In this document: piece by piece, positions 12,090 through 22,494 of the stretch
Position numbering within the stretch: the first letter of the stretch is position 1
How the letters are laid out: each line of letters starts with the position of its first letter
Assembly: GCF_027409185.1 (NCBI RefSeq)
Contig: NC_084461.1
Location: 189,678,501-189,742,500 of the forward strand
Source: Cynocephalus volans
Taxonomy: Eukaryota > Chordata > Mammalia > Dermoptera > Cynocephalidae
Length of the DNA: 64,000 bases
Direction: 5' to 3'
Notes under the pieces: generated by a model
What the model was told of the DNA's origin: nothing
What the model saw: only the letters and a program-made list of their open reading frames with translations
Database searches by the model: none
Translations under genes and position numbers: made by a program

Positions 12090-12480
12090 TCATTTTTGTG
12101 ATATTCATTTCACAAGTATTTGAGTAGGTGTCAAATCCTGGGAGTTGTATAGAATGGAGATAAAGGGATATCTGAATATGTGAAATAATATATGAAAAAT
12201 TGACTCCCTGCTCTCAAAGAGCTGGAGAGCTATTCTGACATATGTGGACAATATTCCAAAGGGACATGGCTATTCTTTTATTCATTCAACAAATATTTCT
12301 TGATTCCTTCTATATGATGTTATTCTTGGTGTGGAGTTACAAGGATGAGCAAAGCAGAAAAGTCTTCTCTCAAGGAACTGGCATTCCAATGGGGGAAATA
12401 GACAAGAAGCAAAGAAATGATAAATCCAGCAGTTCAGAGCATACTGGTGCCATGAAAACGATAAAACAGGCAATGTGATA
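12090..12480 (-). mobile_element. L2 LINE fragment
   Basis: Antisense L2: CATTCAACAAATATTTCTTGA, then a decayed 'AGCTCTCAAGGAACTGGCATTC' block. Confidence 0.6.
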
Positions 12481-12499
12481 GAATGGCTACTTCATCAAA

Positions 12500-12660
12500 A
12501 TCTCATAACAACCCCCTGAGAGACATAATATCATTATCCCCACTTTTAGGTGGGAAACTGAAGATCAACTACATACTTAATGTCACCCAGCCAGTAAACA
12601 TCAAAGCTCACATTTGAACCCAGGTCTGTCTGATTCTACAACTCCAGTTCTTTATTTTGG
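12500..12660 (-). repeat. MIR SINE
   Basis: ATTATCCCCACTTTTAGGTG, GGAAACTGAAGATC and TTTGAACCCAGGTCTGTCTG, in reverse-complement MIR order. Confidence 0.8.
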
Positions 12661-12834
12661 CTGTAAGAAAATCCCTTCATTCCCCTTTCTCACGACTTCC
12701 AAACCCAATGGCAACCATCACAATTTTTAAAAGCTCAGGTTTTGGACTCTAAGTAACCATCTTGAGTAGCTCAGAGAAGATTTCACCTGCTCTGAATGTT
12801 TTTATTTCAAATCAGGAGTTAAGATCCCAGGAAC

Positions 12835-13010
12835 GGGCTGGCCTGTGGCTCACTCAGAAGAGTGTGATGCTGATAACACCAAGACCATGTGTTTGGATCT
12901 CGTATAGGGATGGCCGGTTGGCTCACTGGGTGAGTGTGGTGCTGACAACACCAAGTCAAGGGTTAAGATCCCCTTACCTGTCATCTTAAAAAAAAAAAAA
13001 AAAAAAAAAA
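12835..13010 (+). repeat. CYN-type SINE, dimer
   Basis: Full dimer ending CCTTACCTGTCATC plus about 23 A. The target repeat CCCAGGAAC (12826-12834 and 13016-13024; AAGAT precedes both copies) fixes its ends. Confidence 0.94.
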
Positions 13011-13029
13011 AGATGCCCAGGAACTATTG

Positions 13030-13830
13030 TCCTTCACCCTAATTCCCTAATTTATAAAAACAGCACAGATCCAAGGCTTAAAGTCATTTGACTGCATAAT
13101 GAATAGTTATTTAATATTTTAGCAACAGTAATTAATTAGTCATAGGACTGCATGGCTGCCACCGTACCACAATGAGGAAGCTGATGAATTAATATTTATA
13201 GAACCCCCTTTGGAAAGAAGACCATTTAGTGGGAATTTCTAGAATGGATCAGCAAGACAAGGAAAGTTCCTGGTAAAAAGAACTGTATGCCGGAAGCCTG
13301 GAGATAGAGAATCCATATGTAGTCAAGACAACATACACAAACACACACACATGTGCACACAGGAAACATCCATGCATAGAAAGTTAAGATTTATTGTTCA
13401 TGACTTCTTTTCTTTGGTTTTGTCCTTTCCACTCTTGCATTCAAAATGGGGGATCAGGATGGGAAAAGAAGCAAGAGAAGGTGTTAGCTGGGCCACCCTG
13501 AGTTGGAAGCAAAGAAAATCATGAGGAAAGCAGGAATAGCTATTAGTAGGTTGGACCTCTGTTACCCCTGGGAAGCATCTCGGCAAGAGAGATCGAGCTT
13601 GTTGATGGAGACCATCTCCCTGCCGCCCCATGGGATTTTGCTATATCTCTTCCTTCTGCTGTCTTTTTGTACCAGCTGACTGTCTAAAACGAGTCTGTCA
13701 TCTTTACTGGGTGTACAAATATGCGAGTGTGGTGTGAAGATAAGTAGTCCTGGATAAACATTATAGAGCTTAAAGATAATTTTACACGAAGCAGCCATGT
13801 TAATTTTTAAGGCCTTTCAAAACACCAAAG
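13030..13830. other. Intergenic, unassigned, with short CA repeat
   Basis: A short impure (CA)n lies at about 13330-13362. The rest shows no family I recognise. Confidence 0.45.
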
Positions 13831-13833
13831 AGT

Positions 13834-13924
13834 GGCTGGCCAGTTAGCTTAGAGCACGGTGCTGTAACACCAAGGTCAAGGGTTCAGATCCCTATGCTGG
13901 CCAGCCACCAAAAAAAAAAAAGAA
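13834..13924 (+). repeat. CYN-type SINE, monomer
   Basis: GTGGCTGGCCAGTTAGCTTA to ATGCTGGCCAGCCACC and poly-A. The A-box region is shortened: the 'CAGTTGGT' block is lost. Confidence 0.9.
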
Positions 13925-14466
13925 AAGTTTTTCTAATTAAAAAAAAAAAAAAACAAGGAAAAAACAATGCATGCATCTGCTAAATAGACACACACACACT
14001 AACAGAGCCTGTGATTGATTATTTCCATCTTATTAATCACAGTCTCAAAGAGGAAACACACACTACCTACTCAAAATCTTTTTTCCAAGTTATCTGGTAG
14101 GCCCTGTTCATTTTTTTATTTCAAGAAATATTACTTTGGCTTTTGGGTGGGTCTATGAGGCAGCAAGGGAAAGGAAATCAGATGAAAGAGATATTCGAAA
14201 ACGGGGAAGGAGACATTCTCCTTGGAGCTCCACTGAATTACCAAAACTAAAGGACGGGCCTCCACACTGACAAAAAGCCTGGAGATGAAGCAGTATTAAA
14301 TGCAGTTCTCATTTGAGAAATCAGCACCTTGGAGCTCCGACAGATGCTATGTCCTCTAGCGCCACCTTGTGGGCATCGGAGGCGTTGCTGCACCGGAATT
14401 TTCAATTCTGATCTGGAAATTAACAAGCATTCTCCCGCTGCAAAAACTTAGATTAAGAAATGGTCA

Positions 14467-14570
14467 GGGGCTGGCTGGTTATCTCAGTTGGTTAGAGGGT
14501 GGTGCTCATAATACCAGGGTCCTGGTTCAATGCCTGTACCAGCCAGCCATCCCCCGACTCTCCCAAAAAA
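14467..14570 (+). repeat. CYN-type SINE, monomer
   Basis: GGGCTGGCTGGTTATCTCAG to GTACCAGCCAGCC, with a degraded C/A-rich tail. Confidence 0.88.
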
Positions 14571-14636
14571 GGTCCTTCCCACAAAATAACGGGTAAAAGA
14601 CATGATCGTAGAGTTTGCGCAGGAGGAAAAGCAACG

Positions 14637-14690
14637 TCCATTTAGTATTCACTGAGAGCCTACTTTGTGCCAGGCAAAATGTTAGTTTTG
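14637..14690 (-). repeat. MIR fragment
   Basis: CACTGAGAGCCTACTTTGTG then CCAGGC, the reverse complement of the MIR 3' end. Confidence 0.5.
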
Positions 14691-14929
14691 GGGGTCCAAT
14701 TCTCTGGGAGACTTGCAGCTTCTCTCTCTCCTGAGCATAGGGAAGCTACCTGGAAGAAGTAATTCCAAGGGTATGAGAAGTCCAGGGACATAATCTGTGT
14801 GGGAAAGCTGCCCTGAAGATGTTGTGTTTAAAGCTGATAACCGATGTGTATGAGTTGAGTAAATGATGTGAGGTTGTGGGGGAAATTCAATGGCATTAGG
14901 AACAAAAAAAAGTCATTTACATAAAATTC

Positions 14930-15065
14930 ACTGTATGGTGCTTGGATCATGGACTTCCTGGGTTTGGATCTCAGCTCCTTTGCATGTTACCAAGAATAAT
15001 TATTCCCCTTGTCTCTGTCCCAGTTTTCCCATCTTAAAATGGAACCAATGGTACCTACCTTCATA
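14930..15065 (+). repeat. MIR SINE
   Basis: GGGTTTGGATCTCAGCTCC, then CTCTGTCCCAGTTTTCCCATC and AATGGAACCAATGGTACCTACC, in MIR order. Confidence 0.7.
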
Positions 15066-15177
15066 ACCAAGCAGGGTTGGTTCCTTCTAAGTGTTGTGAG
15101 GGAAGGATCTATTCTAGACCATTCCCCTTGGCTTGTAGATAGCATTTCTTCCTATGTCTCTCTATATTGTTCCCCCC

Positions 15178-15345
15178 CCCCCTTTTTTAAAGATGACTGG
15201 TAAGGGGATCTTAACCCTTGACTTGGTATTGTCAGCACCATGCTCTCCCAAGTGAGCTAACCAGCCATCCCTGTATAGGGATCCGAACCCATGGCCTTGG
15301 TGTTATCAACACCGCACTCTCCCGAGTGAGCCACAGGCCAGCCCT
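15178..15345 (-). repeat. CYN-type SINE, dimer
   Basis: Both halves present on the minus strand, from GGCCAGCCC at 15345 to the GATGACCGGTAAG-type end (here AGATGACTGGTAAGGGGATC on plus) and poly-T. Confidence 0.92.
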
Positions 15346-15439
15346 GACCTAATTTTAACTCGATTACCTCTGTAATGACCCTATCTCCAAATAAGATCGC
15401 ATTCCAGGGTACTGGGGTTAGAACTTCAACATATAAATT

Positions 15440-15481
15440 GTTTTTGTTTTTGTTTTTGGCAGTTGGCCAGTATGGGGATCC
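15440..15481 (-). repeat. Very short 5'-truncated CYN SINE
   Basis: Only about 40 bases of SINE end plus a TTTTTG-repeat tail, bounded by the duplicated target ACATATAAATT (15429-15439 and 15482-15492). This is a clean case of extreme 5' truncation. Confidence 0.85.
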
Positions 15482-15965
15482 ACATATAAATTTTGAAAGG
15501 ACGCAACCCATAACAGAGATGGAGTTGCAAAATTCCCTGAGATAGGAAACAGTAGCAAAGGAATGGGTGTGGGGGAGCAGGGCAGAAAACCAATAATTCA
15601 AAAGAAAACAGTTGAATTCATAAGGCTATTTATAATAATGTACATTTTAAGATAAAGTATACAACCATTAAAACGATAATTATATACCCACCAGCTGCCC
15701 CTCCCCCCCAAAAAGGGAAGAGATAATTATGTAGTTTTGATGGCAACACAAAAATGTATGAAATAATATTCTATGAAGAAAATCATAACATAGAAGTTTA
15801 CATACACGCATCGGAGCTACATGCATGTGCATCTAATAACTTTAAAGAAACACAGAGAAGCACACAGTTGTGCAGGGAGGTGAGCACATGGGTGAATATT
15901 TTCTTTCTTATACCTCGGTCATGAAGGAATTAAATCTGAAGCAATGTTAGGATCACACTATGTTT

Positions 15966-16640
15966 TTTAAAAATTTTAATTGACATGTAATTATACATAC
16001 TTATGGGGTACAATCTGATGTTTGGATACAAAAATGTTGTATGATAATTGGGTTAGAGTAGTTAGGGTATCAATCACCTCATTTCTTCATGGTGAGAATA
16101 TTCAAAAGCCTCTCCTCTAGCTATTATGTAATATACAAGACTTAACCATTAACCATAGTTACCCTACTGTGCGGTATAGACCATCAGAACTTATTCCTCC
16201 TGTCCAATTGTAGTTTTGTACCCCTTGGTCAACCTCTCCCTGTTTTGCCTCCCTCCCTCCCCAGTCTCTGGTAACCACTGTTCTATTCTCTATAATATCA
16301 ACTCTTTTTTTTTTTTTTTTTTTAGATTCCCCAAATGATTGAGGTCATATTGTGCTTGTCTTTCTGTGCCTGGATTACTTCACTTAACATGTCCTCTAAG
16401 TCCATCCACGTTGTCACAAATGACAGAATTTCATTCTTTTCTGCAGCTGAATAGCATTCCATTGTGTAGATGTACCACACTTTTTCCCCATTCATTCATT
16501 ATTAGACACTTAGGTTGAACCATATCTTGGCTGTTGTAAATTGTGCTGCAATAAACGTGGAGGTGCAGACATCCCTTCAACATACTGACTTCATTTCCTT
16601 TGGGTATGTACCCAGTAGTCACATTATGTCCCCCCCACCC
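15966..16640 (-). mobile_element. Ancient L1 3' end
   Basis: Antisense L1 3' UTR: TTTTAATTGACATGTAATTA, CTTATTCCTCCTGTCCAATTG and CTCTGGTAACCACTGTTCTA, then the ORF2 end (CATTCCATTGTGTAGATGTA). A T-run at about 16304-16324 interrupts it. Confidence 0.88.
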
Positions 16641-16724
16641 CCATTTTAGTATTGTTCCAGGCTGTACTGTGGAAGTTACTTATTTTCATATCAACTTGTT
16701 TCTTTTTCATGAAAATTCACATTG

Positions 16725-16833
16725 AGTCTAGCCGGTTAGCTATGTTGCTTATAGCATGGTGCTGTTAACACCAAAGTTCAGGGTTCAATCCTTGTTCCAG
16801 CCAGCTGCCGAAAAAAATAAAAAATAAAAAATA
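16725..16833 (+). repeat. CYN-type SINE, monomer
   Basis: TCTAGCCGGTTAGCTATGTT to GTTCCAGCCAGCTGCC and an A-rich tail. Imperfect flanking repeats (ATTCACATTGAG and AATCACATTGAAG). Confidence 0.88.
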
Positions 16834-16899
16834 GAATCACATTGAAGGTTCTAATTAGTAAAAATCAGTGAGATGACCAGATTTCTGCAACTGTCCACT

Positions 16900-17175
16900 T
16901 TACTAGCGTATTTTAGTTTTTCCCCATATCTTCTCTAAACCAGCCTCTGTGTGATCTTTCTAAAATGCAAACACAATTATCAAGTTACTCCTTGGCTTTA
17001 AAATCTCCTTTGGTTTCCTACGGGGCCCCACAAAATCCTCGGGATCAGACTCTTGTTGGGCTATATATAGTGTCACTTCTGACAGAACTCATCCCCCCAC
17101 CCTCCAAACACTCTAAAGTACGTGCTGGTAGCTCACAGACTATATTGTTGTCATCCCCTTTTCTGGGCTTTTACC
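16900..17175 (+). mobile_element. Probable L2 LINE fragment
   Basis: CTTGGCTTTAAAATCTCCTTTGG and 'ATCCTCGGGATCAGACTC' resemble the L2 body. Confidence 0.5.
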
Positions 17176-17249
17176 GTAGCTCTGTGGTAGACTGGAAATA
17201 ATGTTCTCAACTCTTCACTTTCTCCCTTTGTTAAAACTATATATCCAAG

Positions 17250-17680
17250 CCTTTTGTTGTGACTATACTGGGTTGAATAGCGTCCCCCCAAAATTCATGT
17301 CAGGTCTTTGCAGAGGTAATAAAGTTAAGATGATGTTTTACTGGATTAGGGTGGATCCTAATCCAATGACTGATGTCCTTTTAAGGAAAGGGAAATTTTG
17401 ACACAGAGACACAGAGGGAAAAAGACCATATGACGACAGAGGCAGAGATTGGAGTGATGCAGCCACAAGCCAAGGAACACCAAGGATTGCTGGCAGCCAT
17501 CAGGGGCTGGGAGAGGCAAGGAAAGATTCCCCCTAGAGCCGTCAGGAAGAATGCGGGCCTGCTGACATCTTGATTTCAGACTTCCAGCCTCCAAACTGTG
17601 AGGGGATAAACTTCTGTTGTTTTAAGCCACTCACTTTGTGGCCATTTGTTACAGCACCTCTCAGAAGTTAATACAGTGGC
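17250..17680 (+). mobile_element. ERVL-MaLR (MLT1-type) LTR
   Basis: Starts TGTGACTATACTGGGTTGAA and runs through CCCCCCAAAATTCATGTCAG, CAAGCCAAGGAACACCAAGG and TTCTGTTGTTTTAAGCCACT, ending TTAATACA. Full-length solo LTR in recognisable order. Confidence 0.85.
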
Positions 17681-17689
17681 TTTCCCAAA

Positions 17690-18140
17690 CTTCCCACCAG
17701 AGCGGCTAGAGTGTATTTCCCTGCCCCACTGAGGTTGGGCTTGGACATGTGACATACTTTGGCCTGTGGAATTTTAGTGGCTGTGATGTGAGCAGAGGTT
17801 AAATATGCTTGCACAGTTTGGCATCCATCGAGAGAAGCACAGGCTCTGGGAGCCGTTCATCCCAGAATGAGATGTGAGCAGGCCTGAGCCACTAGGTCAC
17901 AGCCTGGAGCCAAGGCTTGCAGGTCTCAGCCTTGACACAGGGTCAGGCCAGCCAACCCACAGACCTGGGAGGGATGAAATACAGGCTTGTTATTGTCAGC
18001 CACTGAGATTTTTTTTTTTTTTTTCTGATGGCTGGTCAGTACAGGGATCCAAATCAGTGACCTTGGTGTTATAAGGCTGTGCTCTATGTGCTCTAATCAG
18101 CTGAGCTAACTGGCCAGCCCTAGCCACTGAGATTCTTTAT
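17690..18140 (+). mobile_element. Second MaLR (MLT1-type) LTR, split by a SINE
   Basis: TTGGGCTTGGACATGTGACA, then CCAGCCAACCCACAGACCTG and TTATTGTCAGCCACTGAGATT resemble a different MLT1 subfamily. The SINE at 18011-18121 sits near its 3' end. Confidence 0.65.
18011..18121 (-). repeat. CYN-type SINE, monomer
   Basis: Poly-T, then GATGGCTGGTCAGTACAGGG to TAACTGGCCAGCCC on plus. Perfect 13-bp target duplication AGCCACTGAGATT at 17998-18010 and 18122-18134. Confidence 0.95.
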
Positions 18141-18279
18141 GGTAAAAAAACCAAAAAACAAAAAACACTTAGTCTCTAGTGCCTGGCATGGTGCTTGGAA
18201 TAAAGTAGCTGCTTAGTAAAGGCTTTTAGTGCTGAATGAACTTGAAGATGCCCTGCAGACTAAGTTCAAATATTAATCC

Positions 18280-18625
18280 ACAATGTTGCTTTACGTTTGC
18301 ACTACACATACCCTGTGCTCCCGCCTGTCACCTGCTTCTTCACCTCGTCTCAGGCCAGCGCACATTTTGATCTCAGAAAGCTACCCTAACTTCTTTCAAT
18401 TTCTTTAACAACTGTACAACTGTTCCTACCTCTAGGCCTTTGTACTTGCTGCTGCCCCTGACTGGAATGTACTTCCCTGCCTCTTTAGCTTGGCAAGCTA
18501 CCACTCATTCTGCAGGTCGCAGCTTCTTCGTAGAGGATTTCCCTGACCGCTCCACCCCCCCACCCCTAACACAATAAGTCCTCATGTTTCTCAGTCTCTT
18601 TGCACACTGTACCTTTAACTAACTG
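18280..18625 (+). mobile_element. L2 LINE fragment
   Basis: CCTTTGTACTTGCTGCTGCC, then CTGACTGGAATGTACTTCCC and CTGCAGGTCGCAGCTTC: a typical L2 block. Confidence 0.75.
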
Positions 18626-18741
18626 TAATAAAATAATTATTTTTTATTTTTTTATTTTAAAAATTTATTTATTTATTTATTTAATTTTTATTGAATCAAA
18701 ATTGATTATACATATTTTGGGGGTTCAACATTGAGATATGT

Positions 18742-18861
18742 TGGCCAGCCCGTGGCTCACTTGGGAGAGTGTGGTGCTGACAACACCAAGTCAAGGGTTA
18801 AGATCCCCTTACCGGTCATATTATAAAACAAACAAACAAACAAAAAAACAACCCAAAAACC
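18742..18861 (+). repeat. CYN-type SINE, internally deleted dimer
   Basis: Has the head of the dimer (GGCCAGCCCGTGGCTCACTT) joined to the tail of its second half (CAAGTCAAGGGTTAAGATCC, CCTTACCGGTCAT). Target repeat CATTGAGATATGT / CATTGAAATATGT at 18729-18741 and 18862-18874. It is inserted in the 3' UTR of the composite element. Confidence 0.9.
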
Positions 18862-19324
18862 CATTGAAATATGTCGATCAAATCAATATTACTAGCATAT
18901 ATATTGTTACAAATTGTAATTATTCTTTATGCCCCTTGTCCAATCTCTCCCCATCCCCCTGCCCCCTCTAATTTCCCAAGATTTCTTCTCTCCTTCTGAA
19001 AGAGTAGTGGTTACTCTGTTGATTTGTTGCCTAGATGATCTGTCCAATGCTGAGAGGTGTGATTAGGTCCCCCAATATTATCATAGAGCAGCTGCTTCTT
19101 CTGTCACTCTGAAACGGGCTTTGTGGAGAGAGACTTCCTCTTCTTTTCTTTATCTCTGCTGGTGACTCTCTTTGTGTCAATGCACTCCAGTGGCTGGCAG
19201 ACCATCTGCGTGGTGGTTGTAGCATCTAGCTGCTTTCATGGCAGCCATGGTTATGGTGGTGGATGTTGTGGGCCAACCACATGGAGGTGATGTTTTTGGC
19301 ATGCTCCTTGGTGCTGGTGGTGTG

Positions 19325-19955
19325 CCTGGTTGTGGGAGTGTCTTGTGTCCAGCTCCATACCTCAGGCCCCCAGGCAGGACCCAAGGAGCTAGCATGGTGT
19401 GCCAGATTGCAGGAGGGAGTCCAGTTCCTGCTCCATACCTTGGGTCCCCGGGTGGGCACTGAGGTGCTGGCACAGTGTCCCTGGCTGTAGGAGGGGAGTC
19501 TGGTCCACTTCTCCATGCCTTGGTTCCCTGGGTGGGCTCCAAGGCACTGGCGTGGTGTGCCTGGTTGTGGAAGAGGGGTCTGATCCACTTCTCCATGACT
19601 CAGGTCCCCAGGAGGGCCCTGAAGCACTGGCATGGTGGGCCTGGTTGTGGGAGGGTGGTCCAGTCCACTTTTCCATGCCCTGGTTCCCCGGGTGGGCCCC
19701 AAGGCGCTGGTGTGGTGTGCCTGGTTGTGGGAGGGGGCTACGGTGCCCTTCTCCATACCTCAGGTCTGTGGGTGGATCCCAACGCGCTTGCACAGTGTGC
19801 CTGGTTGTGGGAGGGGGATATAGAACACTTCTCCATGCCTCAGGTCCCAAGGTGGGCCCCGAGGTGCTGGTGGTGTGCCTGGATGTGGGAGTGGGGTCCA
19901 GTTCCCAGCTCCAAGCCTCATGTCCGTTGGTGGGCCCCAAGGTGCCTGTGGTGTG
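19325..19955. repeat. VNTR, eight units of 77-80 bp
   Basis: Units begin with CCTGGTTGTGGGAGG or a close variant at 19325, 19402, 19480, 19560, 19640, 19720, 19800 and 19878. Four consecutive periods are exactly 80 bases; the others are 77-78. The long open frames here on both strands arise because the GC-rich unit lacks stops; they are not genes. Confidence 0.95.
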
Positions 19956-20944
19956 CCTGGGCCAGAATTAATTTGTTGTCCTTTGAATACTTCTAAAACA
20001 GGGGAACTTCCTGTGGAAACCAGTACTTGAAGCTGTGTGGTTGAGCTAAATTGCTGCTTTGCTGCTGTTTCCCTAGGGAAGGTTTTTGTGTATGTAGCTC
20101 AGGGTTTAATGGTTGACCATATAGGTACTTCCGGCTCTCCAGAGACCCAATGCACCTGGATTGCATAGAAACTCTGATCTGGGCCTGAGCTTTTTCATAA
20201 AACTGCACCCCATGCAATTCTGCATTCCCAACCAGTCTCCTCTGACTGGTCCTGCACTGATTGATGGGAGGATCGGCTGCCCTTGCTGTGTCCCAGTGTT
20301 CTCCCTGTGGGCCTGTCTCCCCCACCGCCCATACTCCAAACACTTCCCATGGGACAGGCCCTGTGCTAGTCCCTTGTGATGACTCACCAGCCTCTGAATG
20401 GCTCCCCTTTTACAGCTGTTCTGGCTCCTCGCTCCTGCGTGAGTTCCTCCATGGGAACCCTATTAGTGGTCTTGCTGTCCTGGGGACCACAAAAGCTCTC
20501 TACTCCCTTGCCACCTCCAAGTAACTCCATCTTAAGAGCACAGCTGCAGCTTCTGCTGGCTCCTGCTCCATGCACTCAGCAGCTCCCGCCTTAAAGCAGC
20601 CATGGCCCAAAACACTCAGAGCAGTTTTTTTCTTTCTCTCATCATGGTTTCTCCTGCCTTCATGAACTCCGGAGGTCTTTCCTCCTCTTCCCCTGAGCTC
20701 CAGCAGCCCCAGCTTGGCTATTACATTTTTATAGTTGTATATTGGTTGATTTGTGGGAGAGAGTGATGCTGAGGACCATCTATTCTGCCATCTTGACTGG
20801 AACCTCATAAAATAATCATTAACAAAAACTTAAGTGTCTGTCTCCCCTACTAGACTGCAAGATACACTAGCTGGTTCACATCCTAGTACAATGCTTGGCA
20901 CACAGTTGGGAGGTTAATTGAATCAAGGATCTGTTTTAATAATT

Positions 20945-21135
20945 TGAAAGGCAGCAGAGGGCATGATTAAGAGCAGGGACTCAGGGGACAGACAATCCAG
21001 GCTCAAATCCCACTTGGATAGGTTATTTAACCTCTTTTTGCCTTAGTTTTTTCATTTATAAAATGGGAATGATGAACATAATAGGACCAGCCTCCTAAAG
21101 TGCTAGTTAGTATTAAATGAGTTAAAAGTGTATAC
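20945..21135 (+). repeat. MIR SINE
   Basis: TTAAGAGCAGGGACTCAGGG, CAGGCTCAAATCCCACTTGG and TTTATAAAATGGGAATGATG, in MIR order. Confidence 0.85.
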
Positions 21136-21189
21136 TTTAATGTGGCAAACAGTATTGCAGTTCCTAAAAAAATTAAACATAGAATTACC

Positions 21190-21288
21190 ACATGAGGGTT
21201 TGTTGGTTAGAGCAAAGTGTTCTAACACCAATTTCAAGGGTTCAGATCCCTGTACTGGCCAGCAGCCAAAAAAAGAACAAAAAAGATT
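21190..21288 (+). repeat. CYN-type SINE, 5'-eroded monomer
   Basis: TTGGTTAGAGCAAAGTGTTC to GTACTGGCCAGCAGCC and an A-rich tail. The first 15-20 bases are missing. Confidence 0.85.
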
Positions 21289-21501
21289 TACGAGCAATTC
21301 CACTTTTAGTATTGAAGGTGGGGACTTGAACAGATATTTGGGGTTTTGGTGTGCTTTTAAGTGTTTGTCACATGATCAGGATCATAACATTTGCCATTAT
21401 TATTATATTGATTATCTGAGAGGTAAGTGAGTAAGTAAGTAAGCAATGAAGACACGGTTAAAATCCAAGTCCATCTGACCCTCAAATCTGTAACTTTATT
21501 A

Positions 21502-21577
21502 TAACACCAAAGTCAAGGGTTTGGATCCCCATACCAGCCCGCCACCAAAAACTCAAAAAACAAAAACAAAAACAAAA
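21502..21577 (+). repeat. CYN-type SINE, 5'-truncated
   Basis: Begins at TTATAACACCAAAGTCAAGG and runs to CATACCAGCCCGCC with a (CAAAAA)n tail. Flanking repeat TGTAACTTTA / GGTAACTTTA. Confidence 0.85.
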
Positions 21578-21889
21578 CGGTAACTTTAACTTCTACACCA
21601 TTTCCAGTTGACCTGCACTCACTGAATATTTTTTGAATGAATTATTCCATGCCCTCTTTTTCTCAAAGAAATTTCTATTTTATACTTTAACAATATATGG
21701 GGAAAATCAGAACACTGTTGCATTTTCATACCCATATTTTGCTCTTTGATACTGTTTTTATTATGAGTTGTGTTTGAGGATGGAAGCACCATGATCTGTT
21801 GAACACTTAGGGCCACTAAAGACCTAGATCAGTCCCTGGACTAGAGCAGGACCCATCTCCAAACTCTGGTAACCAGAGCTTGTGGGGTG

Positions 21890-22372
21890 ATGTAGCTGGA
21901 TAATGGCCCCCAAATAAATCCATGCCCTAATCTCCAGAACTTGTGAATGTTATTTTATATGGCAAAATGGACTTTGCAGATGTGAGATTTTTGAGATGGA
22001 GAGATTACCCTGGATAAATCCCAGTGGGCCTGATGTAATCACAATGGTCCTTTTAAGAGTGACCCAGGATCAGAGTCAGTGGGAGTAGGCAATGTTATGA
22101 TGGAAGTAGAGAAGGGACTGATTCAATTTGAAGATGGAAGAAGGGGCCACAAGCCAAGGGATACAGGTGACCACTCACTAAAGGCTGAAACAGGCAAGGA
22201 AAGGGATTCACCCCTCAGAGTCTGCAGAAGGAAGCAGCCCTGCCTTGCTTGACTTTAGCCCACTGAAACGGATTTTGAGCTTCTGGACCCCAGAACTGTA
22301 AGAGAAAATACATTTGTGTTGTCTTAAACCACAATATTTGCAGTAATTTGTTATACCAGCAAGCCTGCCATA
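21890..22372 (+). mobile_element. ERVL-MaLR (MLT1-type) LTR
   Basis: CCCCCAAATAAATCCATGCC, GGAAGAAGGGGCCACAAGCC and TTTGTGTTGTCTTAAACCAC are in the same order as in the LTR at 2876-3366, its closest relative in the window. Confidence 0.75.
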
Positions 22373-22494
22373 AGCTCGGCATGGATGCGACAGAGCTGTA
22401 GGAACTAGAAGAACTGGAAAGAACATCTTAGAGGTGACCAATGTGACCTGTCAACTATCACATGAAGAGCATGCAAGCCCCGAGGGGCTGGAAG

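Larger units (their letters stand above)
15065..15530 (-). mobile_element. ERVL-MaLR LTR, split by two SINEs
   Basis: Antisense LTR: GTTGTGAGGGAAGGATCTAT, CCTTGGCTTGTAGATAGC, CTCGATTACCTCTGTAATGACCC and GGGGTTAGAACTTCAACATAT, then GACGCAACCCATAACAGAG. The blocks are contiguous once the SINEs at 15178-15345 and 15440-15481 are removed. Confidence 0.7.
18642..20806 (-). mobile_element. Non-autonomous L1-derived composite element with central VNTR
   Basis: Read on the minus strand it starts GGTTCCAGTCAAGATGGCAG, an L1 5' end with a YY1-type motif. It continues about 0.85 kb of 5' UTR-like sequence, eight 77-80-bp tandem units (19325-19955), about 300 bases including a short piece of ORF2 endonuclease (19021-19086, like 38732-38795 of the intact L1), and then an L1 3' UTR with an A-rich tail. 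A 14-bp target repeat (18628-18641 and 20807-20820, 13/14 identical) shows the whole thing inserted as one unit. ORF1 and nearly all of ORF2 are absent, so it would need L1 proteins in trans. The layout recalls SVA elements but shares no SVA sequence that I can see. Confidence 0.8.

Noticed and set aside
19325-19955. CRISPR-like array
   Set aside because: The 77-80-bp units are head to tail with no unique spacers, in a mammalian retroelement.
19177-19996. Several overlapping open frames of 116-190 codons on both strands
   Set aside because: They lie in the 80-bp VNTR. The GC-rich unit lacks stops in several frames, and 80 is not a multiple of three, so each unit changes frame. No domain, start context or splice sites.
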